DNA from: Bacteroidales bacterium | GTDB taxonomy: Bacteria > Bacteroidota > Bacteroidia > Bacteroidales > GCA-2748055 | Direction: 5' to 3' | NCBI GenBank assembly: GCA_016936975.1 | Contig: JAFGWU010000054.1 | Span: 16,298 to 80,297, forward strand | Length of the DNA: 64,000 bases | Shown here: piece after piece, positions 35,525 through 44,884 of the stretch | Layout of the letters: each line of letters starts with the position of its first letter | Position numbering within the stretch: the first letter of the stretch is position 1 | Program-made: the position numbers and the translations under genes | The notes under the pieces: generated by a model | Told to the model about the DNA's origin: nothing | The model's input: only the letters and a program-made list of their open reading frames with translations | The model's database searches: none

Positions 35525-36913
35525 TTAAAACTCTGCATTCTTCGGCGTCCGTGGAAAAGGAATAACATCCCTGATATTGCTCATCCCTGTGATAAACATC
35601 AGGAATCGTTCAAATCCCAGTCCAAATCCGCTATGAACTACCGTTCCAAATTTACGCGTTTCCAGATACCACCATAACTCCTTTTCAGGAATATTCATCT
35701 GCTGCATTCTGCCTACAAGCTTTTCGTATATCTCCTCCCGTTGTGATCCCCCTATAATTTCGCCTATCTGGGGAAACAGAACATCCATTGCCCTAACCGT
35801 TCTTCCATCATCGTTCTGCTTCATGTAAAAAGCTTTAATTTCATTTGGGTAATCGGTAAGAATGACCGGGCGTTTATAATGCTTTTCAACAAGATAACGT
35901 TCATGTTCTGCCTGCAGGTCCAGACCCCATTCCACCGGAAACTCAAATTTTTGTCCCGACTTTCTGAGTATCTCGATTGCTTCTGTATAAGTAGTTCGTT
36001 CAAACCGGTTTTCAAGAATAAAACCAAGCCGGTCGAGTAATCCTTTATCCACCATTTGATTCAGAAAATCCAGATCATCTCTGCAGTTTTCAAGTATATA
36101 ACTGATGAGAAATTTTAAAAACTCTTCTGCCAGGTCCATGTTATCATGGATATCGTAAAAAGCCATTTCAGGCTCAATCATCCAGAATTCGGCAACATGC
36201 CGCGGCGTGTTGGAGTTCTCTGCCCTGAAGGTCGGGCCAAATGTATAAATGGCCGACAGAGCCAGAGCCCCCAGTTCTCCTTCAAGTTGTCCTGAAACAG
36301 TCAGGTTGGTGGACCGGCCAAAGAAATCCTCCTGGTAATCTATTTGTCCCTGCTCATCCCTGGGAAGATTCTCCAGGTCCAGGGTGGTAACCCTGAACAT
36401 AGCCCCTGCTCCCTCGGCATCAGATGCCGTAATAATGGGGGTGTGTAAATAATAGAATCCTTTATCGTTGAAATATTTATGAATGGCAAAGGCAGCAGCA
36501 TGCCTGATCCGGAATACGGCCCCGAACGTGTTGGATCGCATCCGGAGGTGGGCAATCTCCCTTAGAAATTCAAAAGAATGGCCCTTCTTCTGAAGGGGAT
36601 ACGTTTCCGGATTTGAATCTCCCAGAATTTCGATCTTACCTGCCTGGATTTCCACATTCTGACCTTTTCCGGGTGACTGAACCAGTTTTCCCTTAACCGC
36701 TATGGAAGACCCTGTCGTAACCCGCTTCATGACAGACTCCGGAAACGATTCCATATCAGCCACAACCTGAATATTATGTATGCTTGTCCCGTCATTCACA
36801 GCAATAAATGCCACACGGTTGTTACCTCTCCTGGTCCTCACCCAGCCTTTGAGCAAAACATCCCTGTCGAAATCCTTACTATTAATTAATTCCTTTACCG
36901 TAGACCTTACCAT
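35525..36913 (-). CDS. asnS: Asparaginyl-tRNA synthetase
   Basis: A 462-residue class II synthetase. An N-terminal OB-fold anticodon-binding domain ([24 protein letters not shown]) is followed by the catalytic core with motif 2 [22 protein letters not shown] and motif 3 [15 protein letters not shown]. The TPRHxAEF form separates AsnRS from AspRS. The frame extends 20 codons upstream to another ATG at 36973, but an exact -7 box lies between the two starts at 36938-36945, so transcripts would exclude the upstream codon; the ATG at 36913 also gives the normal family length. First gene of asnS-rpoN-PAP2-like. Confidence 0.95.
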   Translation of the reverse strand: MVRSTVKELINSKDFDRDVLLKGWVRTRRGNNRVAFIAVNDGTSIHNIQVVADMESFPESVMKRVTTGSSIAVKGKLVQSPGKGQNVEIQAGKIEILGDSNPETYPLQKKGHSFEFLREIAHLRMRSNTFGAVFRIRHAAAFAIHKYFNDKGFYYLHTPIITASDAEGAGAMFRVTTLDLENLPRDEQGQIDYQEDFFGRSTNLTVSGQLEGELGALALSAIYTFGPTFRAENSNTPRHVAEFWMIEPEMAFYDIHDNMDLAEEFLKFLISYILENCRDDLDFLNQMVDKGLLDRLGFILENRFERTTYTEAIEILRKSGQKFEFPVEWGLDLQAEHERYLVEKHYKRPVILTDYPNEIKAFYMKQNDDGRTVRAMDVLFPQIGEIIGGSQREEIYEKLVGRMQQMNIPEKELWWYLETRKFGTVVHSGFGLGFERFLMFITGMSNIRDVIPFPRTPKNAEF

Positions 36914-36937
36914 AAAAGCGGTTTTTTTAACAGTTAA

Positions 36938-36945
36938 CAAAAATA
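36938..36945 (-). promoter_or_regulatory. -7 box for asnS-rpoN operon
   Basis: Reads TATTTTTG on the minus strand, an exact TAnnTTTG. It gives a leader of about 18 bases before the ATG at 36913 and rules out the longer asnS start. Confidence 0.5.
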
Positions 36946-37018
36946 CAATTTTTAAACGGATAGGTATCACCATACGTTATTTTCTGGTGACGGACTTCAT
37001 AATATTAAAAGAATGAAC

Positions 37019-37026
37019 TAATTTTG
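37019..37026 (+). promoter_or_regulatory. -7 box for the universal stress protein gene
   Basis: TAATTTTG, an exact TAnnTTTG, 23 bases before the ATG. The predicted start near 37032 leaves a leader of about 18 bases. Confidence 0.45.
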
Positions 37027-37049
37027 CCCTGTTTAAAAAACTGTAACCG

Positions 37050-37892
37050 ATGGACCAGCAGAAAAAAACCATCATGATTACCTGGGACTTTACAGAAAAG
37101 TCTCTTTTTGCCCTGGAGCATGCCATTCGCCTGGCCCGAATAATGAAAAATAACATGCTTTTATTTCACATTGTTCCGGAACAATCCGATGTGGAAAAAG
37201 CAAAGGAGAATATTCAGAAGACAGTGCTTGAGGTCAGGGAGAAATATGGAGTGGATGTTGATTATTTTGTCAATCACGGTTCCATCTTCAATGAAATAGC
37301 AAAATATGCCTCGGAAGAAAAGAACAATGTGACTTTTGTTATCATGGGAACCCATGGGATGAAAGGTAAGCAGAAGTTTTTCGGAAGCTGGGCCCTGAGA
37401 GTCATAACCGGTTCAAAGGTTCCCTTCATCGTGGTCCAGGATGCTCCCCCAAATAAAGATCGTTTTACCGATATTGTATTCCCCATAGATTTCAAGTCAG
37501 AAAACAAAGAAAAACTTCAATGGGCCATATTCCTGGGTAAATATCTCAACTCAAAGATCCATCTTTATAAAGCGCCAATCACCGATAAAGACCTGCAGAA
37601 AAAAGTCAATGTCAACCTGAATTTTGCCATACGGTTTCTGATCCAGAATAACATTGACTATGAAATTCATACTGCCCGTAAAACAGCAAATTTTACCAGG
37701 GAGATCCTTGCATTTACCAAAAGTATCAATGCGGACCTCATATTGATAACAACCACCAAACATATTACTTTCCTCGATTATGTATTCGGGGCAAAGGAAC
37801 AGTATTTGCTGTCAAATAGTGAAAAGATACCGGTGATGTGCGTCAATCCAAAGTCTCAATTCGCCAAAGTGGGACAGTTTATGTATGGTTAA
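37050..37892 (+). CDS. Tandem universal stress protein (UspA family)
   Basis: A 280-residue cytoplasmic protein made of two Usp domains. Domain 1 (about residues 5-140) begins KTIMITWDFTEKSLFALEHAIRLA and keeps the ATP-binding pattern GTHGMKGKQKFFGSWALRVITGS, which matches GxxGx9GS. Domain 2 (about 147-275) begins DRFTDIVFPIDFKSENKEK and has lost the glycine pattern (ITTTKHITFLDYVFGAKEQ). So one nucleotide-binding and one degenerate lobe are expected. Usp proteins act in stress survival; the partner is unknown. It is divergent from asnS and followed by gldA with its own -7 box. Confidence 0.9.
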   Translation: MDQQKKTIMITWDFTEKSLFALEHAIRLARIMKNNMLLFHIVPEQSDVEKAKENIQKTVLEVREKYGVDVDYFVNHGSIFNEIAKYASEEKNNVTFVIMGTHGMKGKQKFFGSWALRVITGSKVPFIVVQDAPPNKDRFTDIVFPIDFKSENKEKLQWAIFLGKYLNSKIHLYKAPITDKDLQKKVNVNLNFAIRFLIQNNIDYEIHTARKTANFTREILAFTKSINADLILITTTKHITFLDYVFGAKEQYLLSNSEKIPVMCVNPKSQFAKVGQFMYG

Positions 37893-37922
37893 GAACCATC
37901 CCGGTTTTTCATATTGGAAAAA

Positions 37923-37930
37923 TATTTTTG
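37923..37930 (+). promoter_or_regulatory. -7 box for gldA
   Basis: TATTTTTG, an exact TAnnTTTG, 25 bases before the gldA ATG. No well-spaced -33 element. Confidence 0.4.
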
Positions 37931-37955
37931 CAGGTAATCAGATTAAACTTTTCCG

Positions 37956-38873
37956 ATGTCTGTTAAGATTCAAAATATCTCCAAGGTATATGGTAATCTA
38001 TTTGCCCTGGATAACGTATCCTTTGAAATCGGGATCGGAGAGGTTGTGGGATTTATAGGGCCGAACGGCGCGGGCAAATCCACCACCATGAAAATTATGA
38101 CGGGATTTATACCGCCTGACTCGGGCGAGATATGGATGAATGGCATCAATGCACTTGAGCATCCCATGGCGATTAAAAAATTGATCGGGTACCTTCCCGA
38201 ACATAATCCGCTTTATCAGGATCTTTATGTAAATGAATACTTGCATTATGTGGCCGGTATATACAGGCTTGACCGGAAAACATCAAGAAAAAAAATAGAG
38301 GAAATAATTGAGCTGACCGGCCTGTGGAATGAGCAGAAGAAGAAAATCGGGAATCTATCCAAGGGAAACAAACAAAGGCTGGGACTTGCCCAGGCTTTGA
38401 TCCATGATCCTGAAATTTTAATCCTTGATGAACCAACCTCCGGACTGGATCCCAACCAGATTATAGAAATCAGGAATCTGATCTCTGTGGCCGGTAAAAA
38501 AAAGACCGTTTTTCTTTCAACGCATATCATGCAGGAAGTTGAGGCAATATGCGATCGTGTGATTATCATTAATAACGGACGTATTATTGCCGATGACAAG
38601 CCGGAAAACCTGGCCGGACTCGCTCCCGCAGAAATCAAGACAGTGCTGGTGGAAACAGATAAACCGGTCGGCAATCATCTCTGGAAAGATATCCAGGAAA
38701 TTGAACATATCCGGGAAATGAATAATTGCCGTTACCTTCTCGAAACGAAAATTGATAAGGATATCCGTCCCCTTATTTTCAACCTTGCCGTCAAACATGG
38801 TTTTACTATCCTGTCGATGACACTCAGGGAAAAAAGCCTTGAAGAACTGTTCCATGAATTGACACATTCCTAA
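37956..38873 (+). CDS. gldA: GldA-type ABC transporter ATPase
   Basis: A 305-residue ATPase closely matching the GldA pattern: Walker A GPNGAGKSTTMKIM, the family phrase GYLPEHNPLYQDLYVNEYL, signature LSKGNKQRLGLAQAL, Walker B ILILDEPTSGLDP and H-loop STHIMQEVEAICD. GldA works with the membrane proteins GldF and GldG in gliding Bacteroidota. No gldF or gldG gene is adjacent; the neighbours are a stress protein and a TPR protein. Other CcmA-type exporters share the fold, so the gliding role is an inference, supported by the type IX and SprB genes elsewhere in this window. The C-terminal 80 residues form a regulatory extension. Confidence 0.85.
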   Translation: MSVKIQNISKVYGNLFALDNVSFEIGIGEVVGFIGPNGAGKSTTMKIMTGFIPPDSGEIWMNGINALEHPMAIKKLIGYLPEHNPLYQDLYVNEYLHYVAGIYRLDRKTSRKKIEEIIELTGLWNEQKKKIGNLSKGNKQRLGLAQALIHDPEILILDEPTSGLDPNQIIEIRNLISVAGKKKTVFLSTHIMQEVEAICDRVIIINNGRIIADDKPENLAGLAPAEIKTVLVETDKPVGNHLWKDIQEIEHIREMNNCRYLLETKIDKDIRPLIFNLAVKHGFTILSMTLREKSLEELFHELTHS

Positions 38874-38915
38874 TCTCTTGATTTCTATTTATATCACCTT
38901 TAAAAAAAAATGGCA

Positions 38916-38945
38916 TTGTATTTGTAAACATAATTTATATATTTG
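38916..38945 (+). promoter_or_regulatory. Promoter of the TPR protein gene
   Basis: TTG at 38916-38918 and TATATTTG at 38938-38945 are 19 bases apart, a good Bacteroidota promoter. Predicted start near 38951, with a leader of about 25 bases. Confidence 0.6.
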
Positions 38946-38975
38946 TCGATTCGTTGTTAACCAAATTATTAGACT

Positions 38976-39962
38976 ATGAAGTACAGAGTTGTTGCACTAT
39001 TTCTGGGTTTATTTGCAGTCGGGTTTCTCTCTGCGCAAACCACCCTGACCGATGTAATTAATGAATTTAATGCAGGCGTTGAGTTCTTAAACAACCAGGA
39101 GTATGATGGCGCATTGGGCCATTTCAATCAGACAATCGCCCTGGCAGACCAGGTTGGAGAAGAAGCCGCTGAAATGAAAACAAAGGCAGAGGATCAGATT
39201 CCAGCAACCTATTACAGGCAGGCCACTGTTTTCATGAAGAGAAAGCAATACGACAATGCTATTCCATTCCTGGAAAAGACTGTTGAATTTGCCTCCCTGT
39301 ACAATAATAATGAAGAGTTTAAAGATAAATCCCTGAAGTATCTTCCTTCGCTTTATGTGCTTGAAGGTAACAAGGCCTTGAAAAATGGAGGAAAGGAAAA
39401 TGCTCTGGTTTATTTTGACAAAGCCCTTCAACTCAATCCTGATCTGTATCATGCACATCAAGGCAAAGGATTGGTTTACAAAGACCAGGAGGATACAGAA
39501 AACATGCTTGCAGCATTTGCTCAAGCCAAGGAAGGTGCCCGTGCAAAGGGCGACAATGAAACCATCGCAGAAATAAATGGCGTAATTGATGCCTATTTCA
39601 ATAAATTTATCCTGGAAGAAATGGAACTGGTTGATCCGGAGGATAATGATTATACCTATGTGATTGAAGCATGCGATAAAGCTCTTGCAGCGAATAATCA
39701 GAATCCCCGGGCATATTATCATCTCGCGTTGATCAAAAATAAAATGATCGAATATGATGCCGCCATCGAAAATGCACTGAAAGCACTTGAATTTGAAACA
39801 GACCCGGTCTGGATTTCAGCGTTATATTATGAGCTTGGACATGCCTATCAGAATACTGTTGAGTATGACAAAGCCTGTGAATCCCTGAAAAAAGTATCCG
39901 AGGAACCGTTTAAGTCAAGAGCTGAAAAGAAGATGGGATCAATTCCCGGGTGCATTATGTAA
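38976..39962 (+). CDS. Exported tetratricopeptide-repeat protein
   Basis: A 328-residue periplasmic or outer-membrane-associated protein. A signal peptide (ending GFLSAQ at about residue 21) is followed by about five TPR units; clear ones include FNAGVEFLNNQEYDGALGHF, YRQATVFMKRKQYDNAIPFL, GKENALVYFDKALQLNPDLY, RAYYHLALIKNKMIEYDAAI and YYELGHAYQNTVEYDKACES. TPR proteins act as scaffolds; no partner is identifiable. It has a good promoter and its own terminator, so it is a single-gene unit, probably well expressed. Confidence 0.85.
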   Translation: MKYRVVALFLGLFAVGFLSAQTTLTDVINEFNAGVEFLNNQEYDGALGHFNQTIALADQVGEEAAEMKTKAEDQIPATYYRQATVFMKRKQYDNAIPFLEKTVEFASLYNNNEEFKDKSLKYLPSLYVLEGNKALKNGGKENALVYFDKALQLNPDLYHAHQGKGLVYKDQEDTENMLAAFAQAKEGARAKGDNETIAEINGVIDAYFNKFILEEMELVDPEDNDYTYVIEACDKALAANNQNPRAYYHLALIKNKMIEYDAAIENALKALEFETDPVWISALYYELGHAYQNTVEYDKACESLKKVSEEPFKSRAEKKMGSIPGCIM

Positions 39963-39989
39963 GTGAATGCATCCAGACCTTATAATATG

Positions 39990-40017
39990 AAACAGCGGCA
40001 ATTGTCGCTGTTTTTTT
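39990..40017 (+). terminator. Rho-independent terminator after the TPR gene
   Basis: A 10-bp stem (39990-39999 with 40004-40013, one G-T pair) closes an AATT tetraloop and continues into seven T residues. It insulates the downstream metK leader. Confidence 0.9.
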
Positions 40018-40059
40018 GGAAATAACTGTGCAATTTGGTTTCTTTGTTCTTTCATTTGC

Positions 40060-40110
40060 CTGTGGAAAGATTTGTCTGATTGCAACCACGGAAAAAAATG
40101 CTAAAACAGT
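40060..40110 (+). ncRNA. SAM-II-like riboswitch upstream of metK
   Basis: The stem CTGTGG/CCACGG (40060-40065 with 40086-40091, one G-T pair) encloses a 20-base loop containing GATTTG (40069-40074) and TTGCA (40080-40084). An A tract and then TGCTAAA (40099-40105) follow. From memory, SAM-II (SAM-alpha) riboswitches show the same order: short P1, GAUUUG and UUGCA in the loop, then A-rich linker and GCUAAA. The possible pseudoknot is short (CTG 40076-40078 with CAG 40107-40109). The downstream gene makes S-adenosylmethionine. It lies after the terminator at 39990-40017, so transcription must start between them. Confidence 0.7.
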
Positions 40111-40171
40111 ATCTTCTTCCCGCTTTGTTCAGCCAGGTCTTTCTTAGTATTAATCCAATTAATCACCGAAA

Positions 40172-41428
40172 ATGTCTTATCTATTCACTTCAGAATCTGT
40201 ATCGGAAGGTCATCCGGATAAAATTGCGGATCAGATTTCAGATGCACTCCTTGATGAATTCCTCGCTTATGACTCTGCCTCCAAAGTTGCATGCGAAACA
40301 CTTGTTACAACCGGACAGGTTGTTCTGGCCGGAGAGGTACATTCCACCACCTATATTGATGTGCAAAAAATTGCAAGGGATGTTATTTGCTCTATAGGTT
40401 ACACCAAAAGCGAATACCAGTTTGAATGCAATTCGTGTGGTGTAATGACCATCATTCATGAACAATCTCCTGATATCAACAGGGGGGTTGACCGGAACGA
40501 TCCCATGTTGCAAGGAGCCGGAGACCAGGGTATGATGTTTGGATACGCAAGCAACGAAACTGATGACTTTATGCCGCTTCCGCTGGAATTAAGCCACAGG
40601 ATCTTAATGGAACTGGCATCCATCCGGAAGGAGAAGGAATTTATGACATACCTGCGACCCGATTCCAAGTCACAGGTCACCATAGAGTATGACGACCAGG
40701 ATAATCCCCTGAGGGTTCATACCGTTGTTCTTTCCACACAGCATGATGAGTTTGATCCCAATGATGAAAAGATGCTGAACACAATCAAGGAAGATGTTAA
40801 AAATATACTATTGCCGAGGGTTATTAAAAAATTACCTGACCGGCTGCACTTTCTTTTCGACGATCATCTCATCCTGCATGTGAATCCCACCGGGAAATTT
40901 GTAATTGGCGGACCGCACGGAGATACCGGTCTTACAGGGCGAAAGATTATTGTAGATACCTATGGCGGTAAAGGAGCGCACGGAGGAGGCGCTTTTTCCG
41001 GAAAAGATCCCTCCAAGGTAGACCGTTCGGGAGCTTACGCGGCCAGGCACATCGCAAAGAATCTTGTCGCCGCTGGTATTTCAGATGAGATCCTGGTCCA
41101 GATCTCTTATGCAATCGGGGTGGTTGAGCCGATCGGAATTTATGTCAATACTTACGGGAAAGCCAGAGTCAATCTTACTGACGGTGAGATCGCTGAAAAA
41201 ATCCGAAAAATTTATGATCTGAGGCCCGGTGCAATTGAAAAAAATCTGAAGCTGAGAAATCCCATTTACAGGGAAACAGCCTCATACGGTCATATGGGGA
41301 GAACACCAAGGGTAGTTACCAAAATTTTCGATTCCCCTTACTGGGGTAAAAAAGAGGTTGAAGTTGAACTTTTTACATGGGAGAAACTCGATTATGTGGA
41401 TGTTTTTAAAAATGCCTTTAATCTGTAA
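40172..41428 (+). CDS. metK: S-adenosylmethionine synthetase
   Basis: A 418-residue enzyme that joins methionine and ATP to give S-adenosylmethionine. Visible motifs are [20 protein letters not shown] at the N-terminus (ATP/methionine site), [12 protein letters not shown] near residue 115, [20 protein letters not shown] near 246 and [19 protein letters not shown] near 272. It is somewhat longer than the Escherichia coli enzyme because of an insertion near residues 155-185, usual in Bacteroidota. A SAM-II-like RNA about 60 bases upstream of the ATG suggests feedback control by the product. ribE follows after 12 bases. Confidence 0.97.
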   Translation: MSYLFTSESVSEGHPDKIADQISDALLDEFLAYDSASKVACETLVTTGQVVLAGEVHSTTYIDVQKIARDVICSIGYTKSEYQFECNSCGVMTIIHEQSPDINRGVDRNDPMLQGAGDQGMMFGYASNETDDFMPLPLELSHRILMELASIRKEKEFMTYLRPDSKSQVTIEYDDQDNPLRVHTVVLSTQHDEFDPNDEKMLNTIKEDVKNILLPRVIKKLPDRLHFLFDDHLILHVNPTGKFVIGGPHGDTGLTGRKIIVDTYGGKGAHGGGAFSGKDPSKVDRSGAYAARHIAKNLVAAGISDEILVQISYAIGVVEPIGIYVNTYGKARVNLTDGEIAEKIRKIYDLRPGAIEKNLKLRNPIYRETASYGHMGRTPRVVTKIFDSPYWGKKEVEVELFTWEKLDYVDVFKNAFNL

Positions 41429-41440
41429 ATTTGAATAACT

Positions 41441-42040
41441 ATGTTTTCAGGAATTGTTGAAGAAGCTGCAACCGTTGTCAGGTTGGAAAAAGAGCATGAG
41501 AACCTGCACATTACCATGACCTGTTCGTTCACTGACGAGCTTAAAATCGATCAGAGCATATCCCATAACGGGGTATGTCTGACTGTTGTGAACATTGAGG
41601 AGAATACCTACACGGTAACAGCAATTAAGGAGACCCTTCTGAAATCCAACCTTGGCCTGCTAAAAGTCGGGGATAAGGTAAACCTCGAACGAAGCACGCG
41701 GCTGGATGCCCGACTGGATGGTCATATGGTTCAGGGACATGTCGATCTGACGGCAACCTGTATACAGGTAAGGGAAGCTGAAGGAAGCTGGTACTACAAA
41801 TTTGAGTATCAGCCGGTGAATGAAGAGCATCTGACCGTTGAGAAGGGTTCTGTCTCAGTGAATGGAGTAAGCCTGACCGTGGTAAATTCCGCTGACAGAA
41901 GTTTTGAGGTTGCAATTATTCCCTATACCTATGAGATTACCAACTTTCACCAGATCAAGCCGGGTACGGTAGTTAATATTGAGTTTGACATTATCGGGAA
42001 ATACATTGCAAAAATAGTGAAACAACAGCTGAATCGATAG
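41441..42040 (+). CDS. ribE: Riboflavin synthase, alpha chain
   Basis: A 199-residue enzyme with two similar lumazine-binding domains that converts two molecules of 6,7-dimethyl-8-ribityllumazine to riboflavin. The N-terminus MFSGIVEE and the two internal copies of the substrate-binding stretch (SHNGVCLTVV near residue 40 and SVNGVSLTVV near 135) are diagnostic, as is DGHMVQGHVD in the middle. Length fits the family. It follows metK by 12 bases and is probably cotranscribed, although the functional link is not obvious. Confidence 0.95.
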   Translation: MFSGIVEEAATVVRLEKEHENLHITMTCSFTDELKIDQSISHNGVCLTVVNIEENTYTVTAIKETLLKSNLGLLKVGDKVNLERSTRLDARLDGHMVQGHVDLTATCIQVREAEGSWYYKFEYQPVNEEHLTVEKGSVSVNGVSLTVVNSADRSFEVAIIPYTYEITNFHQIKPGTVVNIEFDIIGKYIAKIVKQQLNR

Positions 42041-42150
42041 ACCGGTCACTACTTCAACCGAAGGTTAAAAAAACATGTTATACAGTACCCGTTCCCGCAT
42101 AACGGGATGCCATCTGCCTTATTATCTTTACTGGTTAAATCAGCAATGGC

Positions 42151-43488
42151 ATGAAAATTATTTTAATCCTTGGCGCTGGTCTGTCCTCCACCTCCATGAT
42201 CCGCTATTTCCTTGACCTGGCCCCTGAAAAAAACTGGAAAATCAGGATTGGCGACCTGAATGTCAGGAGTGCCACTCAGAAAATCGGGGGAAATCCCTTC
42301 GGAGAAGCATTTTCCTTTGATGTCTATGATGATCTCTCCAGAATCAGGGAGATCCGGCAGTCGGATATCGTGGTATCCATGTTACCGGCAAAAATGCATT
42401 ACCTCGTAGCCCTGACCTGTATCGAACTTGGAAAGGACCTTGTAACGGCGTCTTATGTTTCTCCGGAGTTAAAATCTCTGGACTCCCTGGCTAAAGAAAA
42501 AAACGTCATTTTAATGAATGAATGCGGGGTCGATCCCGGAATCGATCATATGTCGGCCGTCCAAATGATCAAGAAGATAAGGGATGCAGGCGGGATCATC
42601 ACTGCTTTCGAATCGAGCACCGGGGGACTCGTTGCACCGGGTTACGAAAACAATCCCTGGCAGTATAAATTTACCTGGAATCCCCGCAATGTTGTCCTGT
42701 CGGGCAAGGATGGCGCCAGGTTCCTGCATAACGGAAAGTTCAAGTATATTCCATATCATAAATTGTTTCAAAGGATTGAAACCATCCAGGTGCCGGAACT
42801 CGGAGAATTTGAGGTTTACGGTAACCGTGACTCCCTGACCTACCGGGAAACATACGGCCTTCACGATCTGCAGACCATGTTCAGGGGAACCATCCGGCGT
42901 CCGGGATTCTGCGAGGCATGGGATATTTTTGTCCAGCTCGGTGCTACCGACGACAGTTACATTATGGAAGAAACCGAGAATATGACCAACCGTGAATTTA
43001 TCAATAGTTTCATGGCTTACCGCGTGGATATCCCCGTAGAGCAAAAATTGGCCGCATATCTTCATTTTAAGGAAGATTCGGCTATGATGGACCGATTGAA
43101 GTGGCTCGGCATTTTTGAAAACAGGAAAATCGGGATCCCGAATCTGACCCCGGCAAAGGTGCTTCAGCACATTCTTGAACAAAAATGGCGCCTGGAGCCG
43201 GATGACAAAGATATGATTGTCATGCAGCACCAGTTTGATTTCATGCTTAAAGGTATACACAGGAAACGTTACTCCACCCTGGTATTTGTCGGTGAGGATA
43301 GTGAGCATACTGCAATGTCGATTACCGTCGGGTATACCGTGGCCATAGTAACCAAAATTTTACTTGAAAGGGAGATCCCACATAAAGGGGTGTTGCTTCC
43401 CATCATTCCTGAAATTTATAATCCGGTGCTTGATGAGCTTAAAAAATATGGAATCGCATTTATCGAAGAGGAAATTACGATCGATTAA
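42151..43488 (+). CDS. Saccharopine dehydrogenase-like oxidoreductase
   Basis: A 445-residue NAD(P)-binding enzyme. The Rossmann motif ILGAGLSSTSMIRYFLD is at residues 6-22. Family segments include DIVVSMLPAKMHYLVALTCI, DLVTASYVSPELKSLD, NECGVDPGIDHMSA and STGGLVAPGYENNPWQYKFTW, as in the saccharopine dehydrogenase / saccharopine reductase group. The enzyme probably makes or breaks a secondary amine in lysine-type metabolism; the precise substrate cannot be named. It lies 110 bases after ribE. A hairpin without a T tract sits between them. Confidence 0.85.
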   Translation: MKIILILGAGLSSTSMIRYFLDLAPEKNWKIRIGDLNVRSATQKIGGNPFGEAFSFDVYDDLSRIREIRQSDIVVSMLPAKMHYLVALTCIELGKDLVTASYVSPELKSLDSLAKEKNVILMNECGVDPGIDHMSAVQMIKKIRDAGGIITAFESSTGGLVAPGYENNPWQYKFTWNPRNVVLSGKDGARFLHNGKFKYIPYHKLFQRIETIQVPELGEFEVYGNRDSLTYRETYGLHDLQTMFRGTIRRPGFCEAWDIFVQLGATDDSYIMEETENMTNREFINSFMAYRVDIPVEQKLAAYLHFKEDSAMMDRLKWLGIFENRKIGIPNLTPAKVLQHILEQKWRLEPDDKDMIVMQHQFDFMLKGIHRKRYSTLVFVGEDSEHTAMSITVGYTVAIVTKILLEREIPHKGVLLPIIPEIYNPVLDELKKYGIAFIEEEITID

Positions 43489-43494
43489 AATGAC

Positions 43495-44208
43495 TTACAG
43501 GTAAAAATCCCCGGTCAGTTCCCGGTACTCCGTGGAATAATGGTGCCTGCCCCCGGTTTCGATGATCAGTTTTTCATGCTTACGTACTGAATGATTGCGG
43601 GAAATTTCAAAGCACATGCGTACAGCTTCTTTCTCCGGTGTGGGAAAAATTTCAAGAATACGGTTTATGCACAATCCATATAAACCAATAAGGCCCTCCA
43701 GGATATCTCTGCTTTGAACCGGGAGGATCAGATAAAAGCGGCCTTTGCCAAACAATAACCGAGAAACAGAATGAACCAGTTCGGGAAGAGCTAATGCATC
43801 ATCGTGACGGGCAATAGTCCTTTCTTTGGAAATGTTTCGCATCGAAGCTGTGAAATAGGGCGGATTACAAATAATCAGATCATATCTGCCAGCCGGATTG
43901 GACACCGGCAGATCACCCAGCGAACAATGCAATACTGTGATACGGTCCTTAAACTTGCTGTTTTCTGCATTTGCTGCTGCCTGGGAAGCTGCGCGGGGGT
44001 CGATCTCAATTGCAACAATATTCAGCATACTACTTTTCTGTGCCAGCATCAGGGCAAGCAGTCCCGTACCGGTTCCAATATCCAGCGCCGTCCTGCAGCC
44101 TTCCGTATTTGTCCATGCCCCAAGAATAACCCCGTCGGTTCCCACCTTCATGGCACAGGAATCCTGTTCAATCGTGAATTGCTTAAACCGGAACCAACTG
44201 TTTGGCAT
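43495..44208 (-). CDS. trmN6: tRNA1(Val) adenine-37 N6-methyltransferase
   Basis: A 237-residue SAM-dependent methyltransferase of the YfiC/TrmN6 family, which modifies A37 of valine tRNA. The N-terminus FRFKQFTIEQDSCAMKVGTD, the SAM motif ALDIGTGTGLLALMLAQ near residue 40, and the catalytic IICNPPYF near residue 113 are all clear. The NPPY tetrad marks an N6-adenine enzyme. Length is normal. Last gene of a four-gene unit, 12 bases after the LolD-like ATPase gene, and only 6 bases from the convergent saccharopine-dehydrogenase-like gene. Confidence 0.9.
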   Translation of the reverse strand: MPNSWFRFKQFTIEQDSCAMKVGTDGVILGAWTNTEGCRTALDIGTGTGLLALMLAQKSSMLNIVAIEIDPRAASQAAANAENSKFKDRITVLHCSLGDLPVSNPAGRYDLIICNPPYFTASMRNISKERTIARHDDALALPELVHSVSRLLFGKGRFYLILPVQSRDILEGLIGLYGLCINRILEIFPTPEKEAVRMCFEISRNHSVRKHEKLIIETGGRHHYSTEYRELTGDFYL

Positions 44209-44220
44209 ACATAAATGAAA

Positions 44221-44874
44221 TTAATTAACCACGATTCCATCCTTGATTTTAATGATACGGTCGGCCAGCTTTGCCAGTTCCCTGTCGTGGGTCACAATAA
44301 CAAGGGTTTTCTTAAATTCATCCCTGAGATCAAAAAACAGTTGGTGCAGTTCCTGTTTGTTTTCAGTGTCGAGATTTCCGGAAGGTTCATCGGCAAGGAT
44401 AACTGCAGGGTCGTTAATCAGTGCACGTGCCACAGCCACTCTTTGTTGCTCTCCTCCCGACAGTTCAGCAGGCTTGTGTTCCAGCCTCCCGGATAGGCCA
44501 AGAAAATCCAACAGTTCTTTAGCTTTTTTCTCGACTTTACCCGGATCATACCTTGCAATGAAACCCGGAATGCAGACATTCTCCAGGGCAGTAAATTCAG
44601 GCAACAGCTGGTGAAATTGAAACACAAAGCCAATATTGAGGTTTCTGAAACGGGCAAGCTGGTTGTTGATGAGTTTATCTGTCTGGATACCATTAATCGT
44701 TACTGTTCCGGAATCCTGCTTGCTCAGGGTCCCCAGGATCTGCAGCAGGGTTGTTTTCCCGGCTCCGGAGGATCCCACTATCGAGACCACCTCGGCAGGT
44801 TTAACCTCCAGTGATATGCCCTTTAAAACCTGCAAATTGCCATACGACTTGGTTATATTCTCCGCTTTGATCAT
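44221..44874 (-). CDS. lolD: LolD-like ABC transporter ATPase
   Basis: A 217-residue ATPase of the LolD/MacB/FtsE group. Walker A is [14 protein letters not shown] (about residues 34-47), the Q-loop [18 protein letters not shown] is the LolD/FtsE type, the signature is [15 protein letters not shown], Walker B is [12 protein letters not shown] and the H-loop is VTHDREL. LolD proteins drive release of lipoproteins from the inner membrane together with LolC/E. A matching permease gene is about 19 kb away at 24.8-26.0 kb, so the pairing is only inferred. It is within the tatA-antiporter-lolD-trmN6 run, with gaps of 10 and 12 bases. Confidence 0.85.
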   Translation of the reverse strand: MIKAENITKSYGNLQVLKGISLEVKPAEVVSIVGSSGAGKTTLLQILGTLSKQDSGTVTINGIQTDKLINNQLARFRNLNIGFVFQFHQLLPEFTALENVCIPGFIARYDPGKVEKKAKELLDFLGLSGRLEHKPAELSGGEQQRVAVARALINDPAVILADEPSGNLDTENKQELHQLFFDLRDEFKKTLVIVTHDRELAKLADRIIKIKDGIVVN

Positions 44875-44884
44875 ATTCTGCCTT

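Noticed and set aside
42088..42106. CCCGTT/AACGGG hairpin after ribE as a terminator
   Set aside because: A 6-bp stem with no T tract on either strand.
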